A DNA stretch of 64,000 nt from Ischnura elegans (taxonomy: Eukaryota; Arthropoda; Insecta; Odonata; Coenagrionidae): the NCBI RefSeq assembly GCF_921293095.1, contig NC_060254.1, positions 12,276,001-12,340,000 of the forward strand. Direction: 5' to 3'. This document shows positions 1-9,460 of this stretch, one piece after another (positions within the stretch are counted from its first letter, which is position 1; each line of letters begins with the position of its first letter). The notes below the pieces were generated by a model, which saw nothing but the letters and a program-made list of their open reading frames with translations, did not search any database and was not told where the DNA came from. The translations under genes were made by a program, and so were the position numbers.

Positions 1-169
1 GAATATGAGGATATAGCACTTGACGCGGATTCAAGGGTCCCTAATTCGAGCCTTAGTCATGGTATTTCTACGTTACTTTCTCAAAAGAAGGTTTGGGATG
101 ACGGATGAAAAAAACTACTCGACTTACAAATTTATCTCCTTCGTTTTAGAAAACGATTCAATTATCGAT

Positions 170-223
170 ATGTAAAAACTCTTCTCGGGATACCGCGCGG
201 TATCCCGAGAAGAGTTTTTACAT
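170..223. repeat. Perfect 54-bp palindrome without spacer
   Basis: Every base of 170-196 pairs with 197-223 and there is no loop; the centre reads CCGCGCGG and the outer ends are ATGTAAAAACT and AGTTTTTACAT. The symmetry stops abruptly at 169/224. The 11-mer GATTCAATTAT lies on both sides (about 155 and 254), so the palindrome may sit inside a small repeated unit. It could be a palindromic mobile-element end, a cruciform-forming site, or an artefact of hairpin sequencing or assembly. Confidence 0.9.
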
Positions 224-3161
224 GTTTTTCGCCGGGAAAGTGTAAAATCTTAGATGATTCAATTATACTTCCGTTCAAGAGTTCATTACATTCGCGCAAT
301 CGCTAACGACGAACTATTTTTTCTTCGAAACGAGATTCATTCAGAAGCTGCGAGTCACTGCGGGGTGGTGTCGTGATAGAGGTGAGGAATGGACGCTGTT
401 GATAGGTTCATGAAGCAACGAGACGGAAGTCGCACGGGCCGCGATTCAGCCAGGGACTCTCTCACGTGTGCTTCGCCGGCAGATGCATAACTTAGTGTGC
501 GCGATAGTCGCTCACGCAGGGCGAACGAGGAAAGGGGAGGGGACGAGTAAAGGAAGAGGAGGGGGTTAAAAGGGAACCGAATGCGAGAGTGGGATGGGTA
601 GCTCCCTTCCCCTCTTTCCCCTCCCTTTCATACGCTACCCGCTCCTCTCAGATGAACCAACCTCCCCTACCACCCCACACCAGCATCCCGTAAAGGAACT
701 TCACGGCTCTCATACCATTCTCCATTCTTCGGAAACATCCCCTCCCTGCTTCCCACACCACGCCCCGGATTCGCTACCAAGCGTACCTCACACCCTTCTC
801 CGTTTCCTCACACCACGCGATCCTTTTAGTTCCACCGTTCTCCCCCTTCCCGCTGGTGGCGCGGTCTCCCGGCTCGACATTGGGACGCAGGCGCACTAGC
901 GTCCTCACCCGTCCCCCTTTCCCTCCCGCCCCTCCTCGATCCCTCCCTGGAGAGCGGCGAAAGGGAAAGATAGAAAGACCGTTCGTCAGAGTCACTTCGG
1001 CGTTTGCCGAGACAGTTTCGTAGTATTGCGTGGCGAAGTCGTTTGTGTCGAGTGCGGACAATTGAGTATATTACACTTGCAATCATCATGGAGTGAGTTC
1101 TCTTTAGGATACATCCCCGCTCGACGTAGTTAAGTGCGCGATCGGTTTAACGGTATGAGTCCCTCATCACACAGCTGATGAGGTCTTTCTGATCGACTTC
1201 CGTTGCCCGCGGCAACTGAGTGTGTATCTGCGCGCCGCCGTAGGCGCTGGACTTGTGTCGTGCCGTGTTCTGTGAGTGTACTCCCGATCAAGTCCAATAA
1301 AAAAAGACGGACTTTATACTCAGAGACTCGGGAAGGACTTTGTCTGGCGTTCCTCATCAACCAAAGAATCTTGTGTTAATGGGAGAACTGGACTTTGCGT
1401 GAGTGCTCCGCTGTGTTGCTTGTGCCACTGTACCAAGGACTTCTTACGTCCCCGGAAGAACCTCATTGGATATAGAGTGGATTTTAGGGTTGACGTATCG
1501 TCCGCGTAACAATTCTCAAAGAAATCTTTTCTTGAGGAAAAAGTTTTCGAAAGAACAGTTCTCTCGCGATTTGTGAATGTGAATTTTTATTTTCCGCTGT
1601 TCGCGAGCGAGCGCCGATCTCATCACGGTTTTTTTCGCGATTGTTTGTTTATTTCGCGCCTTTCCCATTTGTTTTGTCGTGGCGAGTTCTGTCGGTTCGG
1701 TCGTGTTCCGCCGTGCCGTGCACCGCGGGGGATTCCTCGCCGTTCCTCACGGACGTCCCTCGGCCGACCTCCGCCCCTTTCCCCGCCACGGGAGCGGGGC
1801 ATCGATTGGGTGCCGAGGAGTGCGGAGCGCAGCGCAGAGAGAACGGTGGACGGAGAGGAAACGTGTGAAAAAGCTCTTGGGGGGCGTTGACGGCGAAAAT
1901 TAGCGAGAAGGAAATTCGAATTGTGGAGTGCACGTGAAGTACTAAGTGTGGGAGGAGGAGATATATATACATAAAGTGGTCTGTTTTGTGTGCGCGAAGC
2001 AGGAATGCTCGTGATTGGTGCAAGGCAGGGGGTCCTTCTCTTCGCTCTCCGACAAAAATAACACCATAGTATACTCACACATATACCCTCTACCCAAACA
2101 ATCTCACGATTTTCTTTCCTCCATCTCGCCCCCACCCAACTTGCCTGACGAAAATTCGAGTGAGTGACACACAAAAGGTTGACGCAGAATAGCGTTCCGA
2201 CGCCCACCGAGAAGAAGAACCCCTCTTTTCCATTCCCAATCCGAAGCCCTCCTCTCACCGGAAAAACTCGACCAAGTGCATTTTTTCCACCCCCGAACGA
2301 GGTCCCCTTTCCCCGGCAAACCAACGGAGTCGGAGACCCCCGCACAAATACCCCAAGTCGCCCCTCCCCGTGAGCACAAAAACGACCGAGAGCGCTTCCC
2401 AGTGAGAGTGCCTGTGGGAACCTGCTATCGACACAAAGATCGTGTGTGGGAGAGAGGCGTAGAAGAGAGAGTGAAAAGAGTATGATAAACACTTGGGTGG
2501 ACACAGCGATCGTTACGAGAGGGACCTCTGCGCTGCTGTGGTGAATATCCGACCCCGAATTTCAACTCTCCATCCCTTTTTTTACGTAACGGCTCTGCTC
2601 GTCTCTTCTTCCTACCAGGGAAATTGTGGTAAGGGAAGAGAAAAATAAAAAAGTCCTTTTTTACAAATTTTCTGTGAATGTGCCTGTTTGCGCGGAGAAT
2701 AAGTCGATCGGACAACGTTCTACGTACTCTGCTTCAATTCCGTTCTTCCTTTTCACCACTGCCAACCCCATATTAGCCTTGTTTCCGCTCAAATGTTTAC
2801 AATTTAGTGGTCCCCTAAAAAGTATGTTTCCACTGTGATCTCTTAGAGATATTCTTGCGAGGAAAGAATCAGTGAAATAGTAGCTTAGCGGCGAAAAAAA
2901 ATCTTTTGGAACACAAACTTTTGTGAGAACAGAAATCTCTTTCCTGTGACTCTCAAATTAAAATAAAAAGAAATTCTCGCACTCTCGTTGAAGGCACGCG
3001 TCGTGGAGACGTTACTTTACCGTCCTCGAGTGGATTGATCGAGGTATTGAACGAGACGTGACCGTTGTGTGCATCGCACCCTATTTCTTGAGGGTCTAGA
3101 GAAAGAGTGTGCCGATTGCATAAATTCGTGTGGAGGAGAGGAATAAGAGAAAAAGTGCAGT
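224..3161. other. CpG-rich upstream region, probable promoter/5' UTR of the Toll gene
   Basis: No coding region is recognisable here. The stretch is richer in G+C and CpG than most of the window and is strongly strand-skewed: C/T-rich around 590-950 and 2210-2380, with purine runs elsewhere. Open frames, including a 293-codon one on the minus strand at 1623-2504, are low-complexity by-products of this skew and show no domain. Because the Toll CDS follows directly on the plus strand, promoter and untranslated exon(s) are the most likely content. I could not pick a transcription start. Confidence 0.4.
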
Positions 3162-3183
3162 TTGTCGTGGAAGAGGTGGGAGG

Positions 3184-3220
3184 ATCATTCTCTCGCTTTC
3201 CCACTCCACTGTGTCTGTCA
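3184..3220 (+). promoter_or_regulatory. Candidate 3' splice site upstream of the Toll start codon
   Basis: A pyrimidine-rich tract beginning CATTCTCTCGCTTTCCCACT ends in CTGTCAG, and a second CAG follows eight bases later. This is a plausible acceptor joining an untranslated upstream exon to the coding exon. The call rests on the local sequence only; I did not find a convincing donor partner. Confidence 0.25.
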
Positions 3221-3584
3221 GTCTGTCAGTGTGTGGGTGGGTGGGGTGGGAGCGATAAGGAGGAGGAGGGGTAGGAAGTGTGGGGGAGGGGTACCCACCC
3301 CCCTGTGTCTGTGTGTGAATGCATGTGGCGGAGTGTGCCTGGGTACGGGGGTAGGGGGTGACGGCGCGGTAGGCGTGCTTTTAGACCAGCATGGGGCCCT
3401 GTGCAGTTTCAGTTCACCGATGGCGGTGACGGGAGCACCGGCTTCCTCCTGCTCAACCGCGAACACGACCCGACCCACACCAAACCAAGTCGCCGGGCCC
3501 CGCGAGGCCCACGGCCGACACCGCGACAACATCACTGCTATGCCTCCGGCCCGCTGCCGGTCGCCGCACCACCGACGCATCGCC

Positions 3585-6500
3585 ATGCGGCTCTTGCTTT
3601 TCTCCGCTTTCATCACCATCGCCTCCCTGTCAGTAGCGCGGGCCGCGTCTCCGGCCCCCGTCGACTGCGCCTGGGAGGCCCCGACTCCGGGCGAGCCCGG
3701 GCCCGCCGTCGCGGCGGCGGCGGGCCAGGACGAGGAGGAAGCCCGCCTCTCGTGCCTGCTGCGCCCGGCCACCGATGGCGACGGCGAGGGCTTCGACGCC
3801 AACTTCACATCCATCTCTTCAGAGCGAACATCATCGCTGCACTTGGCCTGCGAGCCGGGTGCTGAAGTGGTGCTTGCCGTTGCCCTCCGCGAGAAGACCC
3901 TATCGCACGTGGGGGCCCACCTTCGGGACCTGTCCATCGACGGCTGCCGCCTTTCCGAGTGGCCCGCCAGCGCCCTGACCGGCATGCGCCGCCTCCGCTC
4001 CCTATCCGTGCAAGCGTGGAAGCCAGCCACCCAGCCGGAGCCTTCTTCTTTCGACGGCGCCGACGCCGAGGAGGATTGGCCCTCGGATGGCTTAAGGGTC
4101 GCCCCCGGAAGCTTCGAGGGGGCCCCTCAGCTGGAGCGGTTGGACATGAGCGGCAACGCCATCCGCACCTTCCCGCGTGGCCTCTTCTGCCCTTTGACCA
4201 ACCTGGTCACTCTGAACGTGAGTCACAACCGGCTTCGGGACATCGGCGAGCTTGACTTCCGGGAAACCGAGTCCAACAGCCGACCGGCAGCAGGCGTCAA
4301 CGCGTCCGCGGCCGCTCAAGGTGTCCCCTGCAGCCTGGACGTGCAGTCGCTGGATGTGTCGTGGAACAGGCTGGCTGCCCTGCCCGCTCGAGGCCTGGCC
4401 TTCCTGAGGAGGCTGAAGGATCTCGACCTGTCGCACAACATGTTGCAGAGCGTCTCGCCCAGATCCCTCTCTGGGCTCAAGGCGTTAGCCGTGCTCGACT
4501 TGTCGGGCAATCGGCTGGGCCCCGCCCTCTCCCCGCGTCTCTTCCGAGACTCCTCTGATTCCCTGAGAGAACTGCGACTGCGGGACAACGCCTTGGTGTC
4601 CCTCGAACCTGGCCTCCTCTCCGGTCTCGCCCGCCTCACTTCGCTGGACGTGTCGAGGAACCGGATCGGCAGGCTGCACCCGGCGTCTTTGACGGGACTC
4701 ATCCGCCTGGTGGCCCTTGACCTCTCCCACAATTACATCACAGTTCTGGGCATGGAGTCCATGTCCCCTAACGAGGCCATCTTCCGTGATCTCTACACTC
4801 TTCAAATATTGGATCTCAGCTACAACAGGCTAGAATCTCTTCCCCCTGGTATCTTTGCCCCCTGCAGTAATCTTCACACCTTGATCCTTTCGCAAAACAA
4901 GCTAACTAGAATAGACGCAAGAGCTTTAAATGGACTGTTTGTCTTGTCTTTACTGTCTTTGGATAATAATCAGATACAGAGGTTAGACCCTGAGTCGCTC
5001 ACCAATTGTACCGCCTTGCAGGACTTGAATCTGAATGGCAATCAACTGAAAGAAGTCCCGATGGCCGTCAGAGGTTTAAGACTGTTAAGAACTTTGGATC
5101 TTGGTGATAATGTGATCGAGACACTTGTTGAGGACGGAAAGAATAGTTCAGAATCATATCCTCCATTATCAGGGTTGCCAAACCTTTATGGTCTCAGACT
5201 GATAGGTAACCACATTACCACTTTGACGAGAAAATCTTTTTCAAGTCTTCCTGCCCTCCAGATTCTTAATCTGGCGAGGAATAAAATTTCCGTCATCGAG
5301 AAAGGAACTTTTGACTCTAATACTGCCCTACAAGCAATCCGCTTGGATGCCAATCTAGTCACCGATCTCACTGGTCTCTTTTCTGGTCTTCCCTCCCTTT
5401 TGTGGCTCAATGTATCGGATAATAGAATATCAGATAGGCTAGATCTAGTGGAATCAATGCCGCCGACGCTTCAGTGGTTAGACGTTCACGCGAACGCCAT
5501 AACTGAAATAGGTTGCGGGCGGAAGATCGGTGAATTAGAGGAGGAAGCGGTAAAGCCTGATCTTCAATTACAAACTCTCGATGCATCTTTCAATAGATTG
5601 ACAAGGGTGGGCGGTACGGCAGGGACCCTCCCCGATTCGTTACGTTTGTTGTTTCTGAACGATAATTTCATCACGGCCATCGAGCCACATATATTCCTCG
5701 ACAAAATCAACCTGACGAGAGTGGATCTATACGCGAATCGCATCGTGACGATGGAGTTGGCAGCTCTTCGCCTGACCCCCGTTTCCCCAGACCAGAGCCT
5801 CCCCGAATTCTACATCGGCGGCAACCCTTTCCGGTGCGACTGTTCGATGGAGTGGCTGCAGGTCATAAACAACATGACTTCGTCTCTCCGACAGTACCCC
5901 AAGGTGGCCGACTTGGACGCCGTCTACTGCCGCCTAGTGCTACCCCGTCGCCGCCGACCACACCCACCTCCCTTCGTCCCCATATTGCAAGCTTCCCCGT
6001 CTGACTTTCTGTGCCCCTACAAAACCCATTGCTTCGCCCTTTGTCACTGCTGTGACTTCGATGCGTGTGACTGTGAGATGACCTGCCCCAACAACTGTAC
6101 GTGCTACCACGATCACGCGTGGTCCACCAACGTGGTGGATTGCTCGAGCGCGGGTTACACTTCCACCCTCCCCGTGAGGATCCCCATGGATGCGACAGAG
6201 GTCTACCTCGACGGAAACGCTTTGGGGGCGTTGCCCAGCCACGCCTTTATTGGCAGGAAAAATTTGAGGGTCTTACTCGTCAATTCCTCTTCCCTCGCTG
6301 GGATCAGAAATCACACTTTCAGTGGTCTAGGGCGACTAAGTGTTTTACATCTCCAGGATAATCATCTTAGAGAGTTGAGGGGGTTCGAGTTTAGGGATTT
6401 GGAGGCGCTGAAAGAGTTGTATCTGCAAGGTAACAGGTTGCGTTACATTGACGAGAGAACTTTTTCCCACCTGAGAAATTTAGAAGTATTACGACTTGAC

Positions 6501-7973
6501 GGAAATAGGCTCTCGGACTTTGCCGTGTGGCGCCTCGGCGGCGTTAGTAATCCCCTACTAACTCACGTTTCCCTTTCTGGGAACCGGTGGCCGTGCGCGG
6601 ACTGTAGACACTTGGGTATGTTGCACGAGTGGGTTCGTAAGAACATCAGGCGTGTGTCGGACGCCCGCAGGATTACGTGCGTGTACTTTTCGCCCGAGGA
6701 GGATGGGGACGAGGGCGCGGTCGGACCGCCCCTTGCGGCCCTGGATGCCGCATCCGCAGACGAGTTCGGTGCTGACTTCTTCGACAACTCTTCAGCAATC
6801 GTGGGTGTGGTGAGCACCATCTGCTCCCCTCTTAGCGCTCATGACAACACCAACCTGGGTGGCAGCTTGGAGAAGAAGCTTTTGGGCGAGCATTTGCCCT
6901 TCTTGCTGGCCGCTGTCATCGCCCTGCCCTGTGCCCTCATTGTCACCCTCTTGGGCGTGTGCTACCGGCGCGAGCTTCGCGCCTGGATGCACTCACGCTG
7001 CGGCGTCCGCGTCTGCTACCGTCGCGACGCCTCCTCCTCTTCCTCCAGCAATGTGGGCATGGGCTGCGACGGCAACATCGGCGTGGCCATCGCCGGCGAC
7101 GACGACGAGTCCGAGGGCTGCGGCGGCGACGACTCCACCCTCGAGGCGCACATGGGGAAGCTGGGCGGGCGGAAGCGGGGCGGCGCGGGGCGGTTTCTCT
7201 TCGACGCGTACATCTGCCACAGCGCGCGGGACGACGCGTTCGTGCGCGGCGTCTTGGCGGCCGGCCTGGAGGCGCGAGACCCTCGGTACCGGATCGGCCT
7301 CCACTACCGCGACTTGCCCTCCCTCGCCATCAGCAGCATAGGCGGGGTTGGGGGCGGGAACGGAGGCGGAGGGGGCACCAACGGGGGCGGCATCCAAATG
7401 CCCCCAACGTCTCCCTCCGAGAACTCCCCCTCGCCCTTGGCGGACGCGGTGGTGGAGGCGGTGGAGAGGAGTCGGAGAACCATCCTAGTCTTGAGCGCGG
7501 CCTTCATCTCGGGCGAGTGGAGGAGGTTCGAGGTGAGGTCCGCGCTGGCGGAGGCCCTGAGGGGCGGTAGCGGGGAGAAGAGGCGGCGGAGGCAGCAGAG
7601 GCTCATCGTGGTGCTGCTGGGAGAGCTGCCGAGGGAGCTGGACCCAGACCTGCGGCTCCACCTCAAAGGGTCGGCCGCGGTGCTCAGGTGGGGCGACTCG
7701 CTCTTCTGGGAAAAGCTGAGGTACGCGCTGCCGGACGTTCACCGGCAACCCCTGCCGCCTCCGCACGGCCCCACCGCCGTCACCGTCAGCATCCCGCGGA
7801 AGGGCGGCGTGGAGGAGATGAGCGTCGGGGGCGGCAACATCTACGCCTCTCCGGACACCGTCCCCCCGCCCTCGCGGCCGCTGCCCCTGTACCTGCAGCC
7901 TCACCGGAACGGCGGCATGCAGGGGCAGCCGCAGAGGGAACTGCCCCGCATCCCCCAGCCCATGTGGGCGTAG
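3585..7973 (+). CDS. Toll-7/18w: Long-type Toll receptor (18-wheeler/Toll-7-like)
   Basis: Single-exon type I membrane receptor of 1462 residues. The start at 3585 (purine at -3) gives a clean signal peptide, MRLLLFSAFITIASLSVARA; in-frame ATGs at 3540 and 3420 would add 15 or 55 residues, and the frame is open back to about 3162 without an ATG. Residues ~113-745 carry about 22 leucine-rich repeats, then a cysteine-rich cap (NPFRCDC) and the family signature CPYKTHCFALCHCCDFDACD, a second N-cap (CPNNCTCYHD), five more repeats (~872-1000) and a second C-cap. The membrane span is ~1104-1127. An acidic, Ser/Gly-rich linker leads to a TIR domain at ~1203-1384 (FDAYICHS, RDLP, SRRTILVLS, LFWEKLRYALPD), followed by a proline-rich tail. 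The family acts at the cell surface in development, epithelial patterning and sometimes immunity, usually intronless as here. YLDGN and HAFIGRKNLR favour 18w/Toll-7 over Toll-6 or Tollo, but the subclass is uncertain. About 36 extra residues (~1247-1282) interrupt the BB-loop region. Confidence 0.96.
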   Translation: MRLLLFSAFITIASLSVARAASPAPVDCAWEAPTPGEPGPAVAAAAGQDEEEARLSCLLRPATDGDGEGFDANFTSISSERTSSLHLACEPGAEVVLAVALREKTLSHVGAHLRDLSIDGCRLSEWPASALTGMRRLRSLSVQAWKPATQPEPSSFDGADAEEDWPSDGLRVAPGSFEGAPQLERLDMSGNAIRTFPRGLFCPLTNLVTLNVSHNRLRDIGELDFRETESNSRPAAGVNASAAAQGVPCSLDVQSLDVSWNRLAALPARGLAFLRRLKDLDLSHNMLQSVSPRSLSGLKALAVLDLSGNRLGPALSPRLFRDSSDSLRELRLRDNALVSLEPGLLSGLARLTSLDVSRNRIGRLHPASLTGLIRLVALDLSHNYITVLGMESMSPNEAIFRDLYTLQILDLSYNRLESLPPGIFAPCSNLHTLILSQNKLTRIDARALNGLFVLSLLSLDNNQIQRLDPESLTNCTALQDLNLNGNQLKEVPMAVRGLRLLRTLDLGDNVIETLVEDGKNSSESYPPLSGLPNLYGLRLIGNHITTLTRKSFSSLPALQILNLARNKISVIEKGTFDSNTALQAIRLDANLVTDLTGLFSGLPSLLWLNVSDNRISDRLDLVESMPPTLQWLDVHANAITEIGCGRKIGELEEEAVKPDLQLQTLDASFNRLTRVGGTAGTLPDSLRLLFLNDNFITAIEPHIFLDKINLTRVDLYANRIVTMELAALRLTPVSPDQSLPEFYIGGNPFRCDCSMEWLQVINNMTSSLRQYPKVADLDAVYCRLVLPRRRRPHPPPFVPILQASPSDFLCPYKTHCFALCHCCDFDACDCEMTCPNNCTCYHDHAWSTNVVDCSSAGYTSTLPVRIPMDATEVYLDGNALGALPSHAFIGRKNLRVLLVNSSSLAGIRNHTFSGLGRLSVLHLQDNHLRELRGFEFRDLEALKELYLQGNRLRYIDERTFSHLRNLEVLRLDGNRLSDFAVWRLGGVSNPLLTHVSLSGNRWPCADCRHLGMLHEWVRKNIRRVSDARRITCVYFSPEEDGDEGAVGPPLAALDAASADEFGADFFDNSSAIVGVVSTICSPLSAHDNTNLGGSLEKKLLGEHLPFLLAAVIALPCALIVTLLGVCYRRELRAWMHSRCGVRVCYRRDASSSSSSNVGMGCDGNIGVAIAGDDDESEGCGGDDSTLEAHMGKLGGRKRGGAGRFLFDAYICHSARDDAFVRGVLAAGLEARDPRYRIGLHYRDLPSLAISSIGGVGGGNGGGGGTNGGGIQMPPTSPSENSPSPLADAVVEAVERSRRTILVLSAAFISGEWRRFEVRSALAEALRGGSGEKRRRRQQRLIVVLLGELPRELDPDLRLHLKGSAAVLRWGDSLFWEKLRYALPDVHRQPLPPPHGPTAVTVSIPRKGGVEEMSVGGGNIYASPDTVPPPSRPLPLYLQPHRNGGMQGQPQRELPRIPQPMWA

Positions 7974-8204
7974 CGGGAGGGGGCGGACACCGGAGGTAAG
8001 CAGGCCTTAGAGCGGTGGTGCACGACCTCTTTCGTGACTTCGAGTGGACAATTCCCCGAACGTGATATTTAGGGAGAGAAAATGCTCTTGACTGATTTTA
8101 AGGGGTGGTGACGAGTATGAATGGAAAACACGGGGAGACGTTTAGTTAAAAAACGGAAAAGAAACGCTTTTTTCACACAAACAAAAATGATGGACTGGAG
8201 AGTA

Positions 8205-8210
8205 ATTAAA
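8205..8210 (+). terminator. Candidate proximal polyadenylation signal (ATTAAA)
   Basis: ATTAAA lies about 230 bases after the Toll stop codon and next to an ATTTA-rich stretch. It is the first common hexamer variant downstream of the CDS. Use is inferred, not shown. Confidence 0.3.
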
Positions 8211-9401
8211 TTATTTATTTAATCGGTGGAATTTGTAAATATTATAAATATATAAATATGAGTAAATATAAATATATATTGAATGAAAAATGAGAGAGAG
8301 ACATGCTCTAGGAATGGAGTAAGAAACGAAGTGTGGTGCTTAATTGAGTTTAAATATATTGAATTGTTTCGTTTCCTATTTTTTTCTGACGGGAACGAGA
8401 TATTTTGGAAGACGAAAAGGGATAGAAAAGAGGAGTTTGTATTTGTGCTGAAATAGTGAATGAAATCTCTCATTTACGTTGTGAGCAGGAATGTATGGGT
8501 GGGGTTCTTTTGCAAGGGTGGGGTGGGATATGCCGGGGAAATTAAAAAAAAAAAACCAGTGTCGTGGTTTTTGTTATTTCTATTTTTGTTCCGCGGTGAC
8601 GTGATAGGGAAAAAAAGTTCTATTCTCAGTGATATGTGATTGCCCCTAACAAAATGGCTCATTACTTTGCCGCATGGCAGAGTGAGAAATTTGAAGTATT
8701 AGAGGCAGTGACTCATGCAAATGAAACAAGACGAGCATAGTTTTTTCACAATGGAAAGTTTATGTTTGGTTTTGTTTTTAATTGGAGAGCGCCATGCCTT
8801 TTACACTACAGTTGAGGCGCTTTTTTTACTTATCATGTGTCCTACTCAACTACGACAGTGCTATGGACTCTTCTTCTTCCTACGACTGACCAACTCCAAA
8901 ATATTAAAAGGGAAAAGACTACACGATTGTATAAAGAAAGACCAAAGAACGGTGCTGTTAAAAAGTGCTAAGTTATTTACTCAGTTCCTGAGAACTTCCG
9001 AGCATTCCACTGCAAAATTGCGGTAGGTGCAAAGAAACTCGTGTGATTTTTTTGATGCTCATAGATGTTTATCTATTCTCTTTGTTGGAGACTGCCCGCT
9101 GTTTGTATAGTTCACTGAAAAATCCTCAAAGAGTTCGAGCCATCAATGTGTGATATATAATATATACAAACAATATGTATGGATTAATAATAAAAAACAA
9201 TAATGTGTAAATGCAAGCTTCTTGAGTTACACCAATGGAATGCTTTCCTTGTTCAGTCATTATAGTAACAGAGAAACAGAATGTCATTGCACATTTATGA
9301 TGCCGTAAAACTTTTTTCTCAATAGCAATGGAACGAAAATTACTGTGTACAATATACAAGCATCTATTATACTTTGCAAAATATGACAGCGGACAGTGTG
9401 C

Positions 9402-9453
9402 AATAAAGTGCGTGTTTGAGAAATGAATGTTTGCATTTTGAAAGGTGAATAAA
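9402..9453 (+). terminator. Candidate distal polyadenylation signals (two AATAAA)
   Basis: AATAAA occurs at 9402-9407, followed by GTGCGTGTTTG, which resembles a GU-rich downstream element, and again at 9448-9453. If the Toll mRNA has a long 3' UTR this is a natural end point. Confidence 0.3.
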
Positions 9454-9460
9454 ACTCCAA

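Larger units (their letters stand above)
7974..9460 (+). other. Putative 3' UTR of the Toll gene
   Basis: After the stop codon the composition drops quickly to AT-rich. An AU-rich patch (TTATTTATTTAA, about 8211-8222) looks like an mRNA-instability element. No other gene is visible. The end of the transcript cannot be fixed from sequence; it could be near 8210-8230 or extend to about 9460, where AATAAA hexamers are followed by GT-rich DNA. Confidence 0.4.

Noticed and set aside
1623..2504. 293-codon open frame on the minus strand upstream of Toll
   Set aside because: Low-complexity Arg/Ser/Gly/Pro-rich translation of a purine/pyrimidine-skewed region, no domain; other frames are open too.
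6959..7904. Long open frames in other frames and on the minus strand over the TIR region
   Set aside because: Shadows of the GC-rich Toll CDS; Arg/Gly/Ala-rich with no domain.
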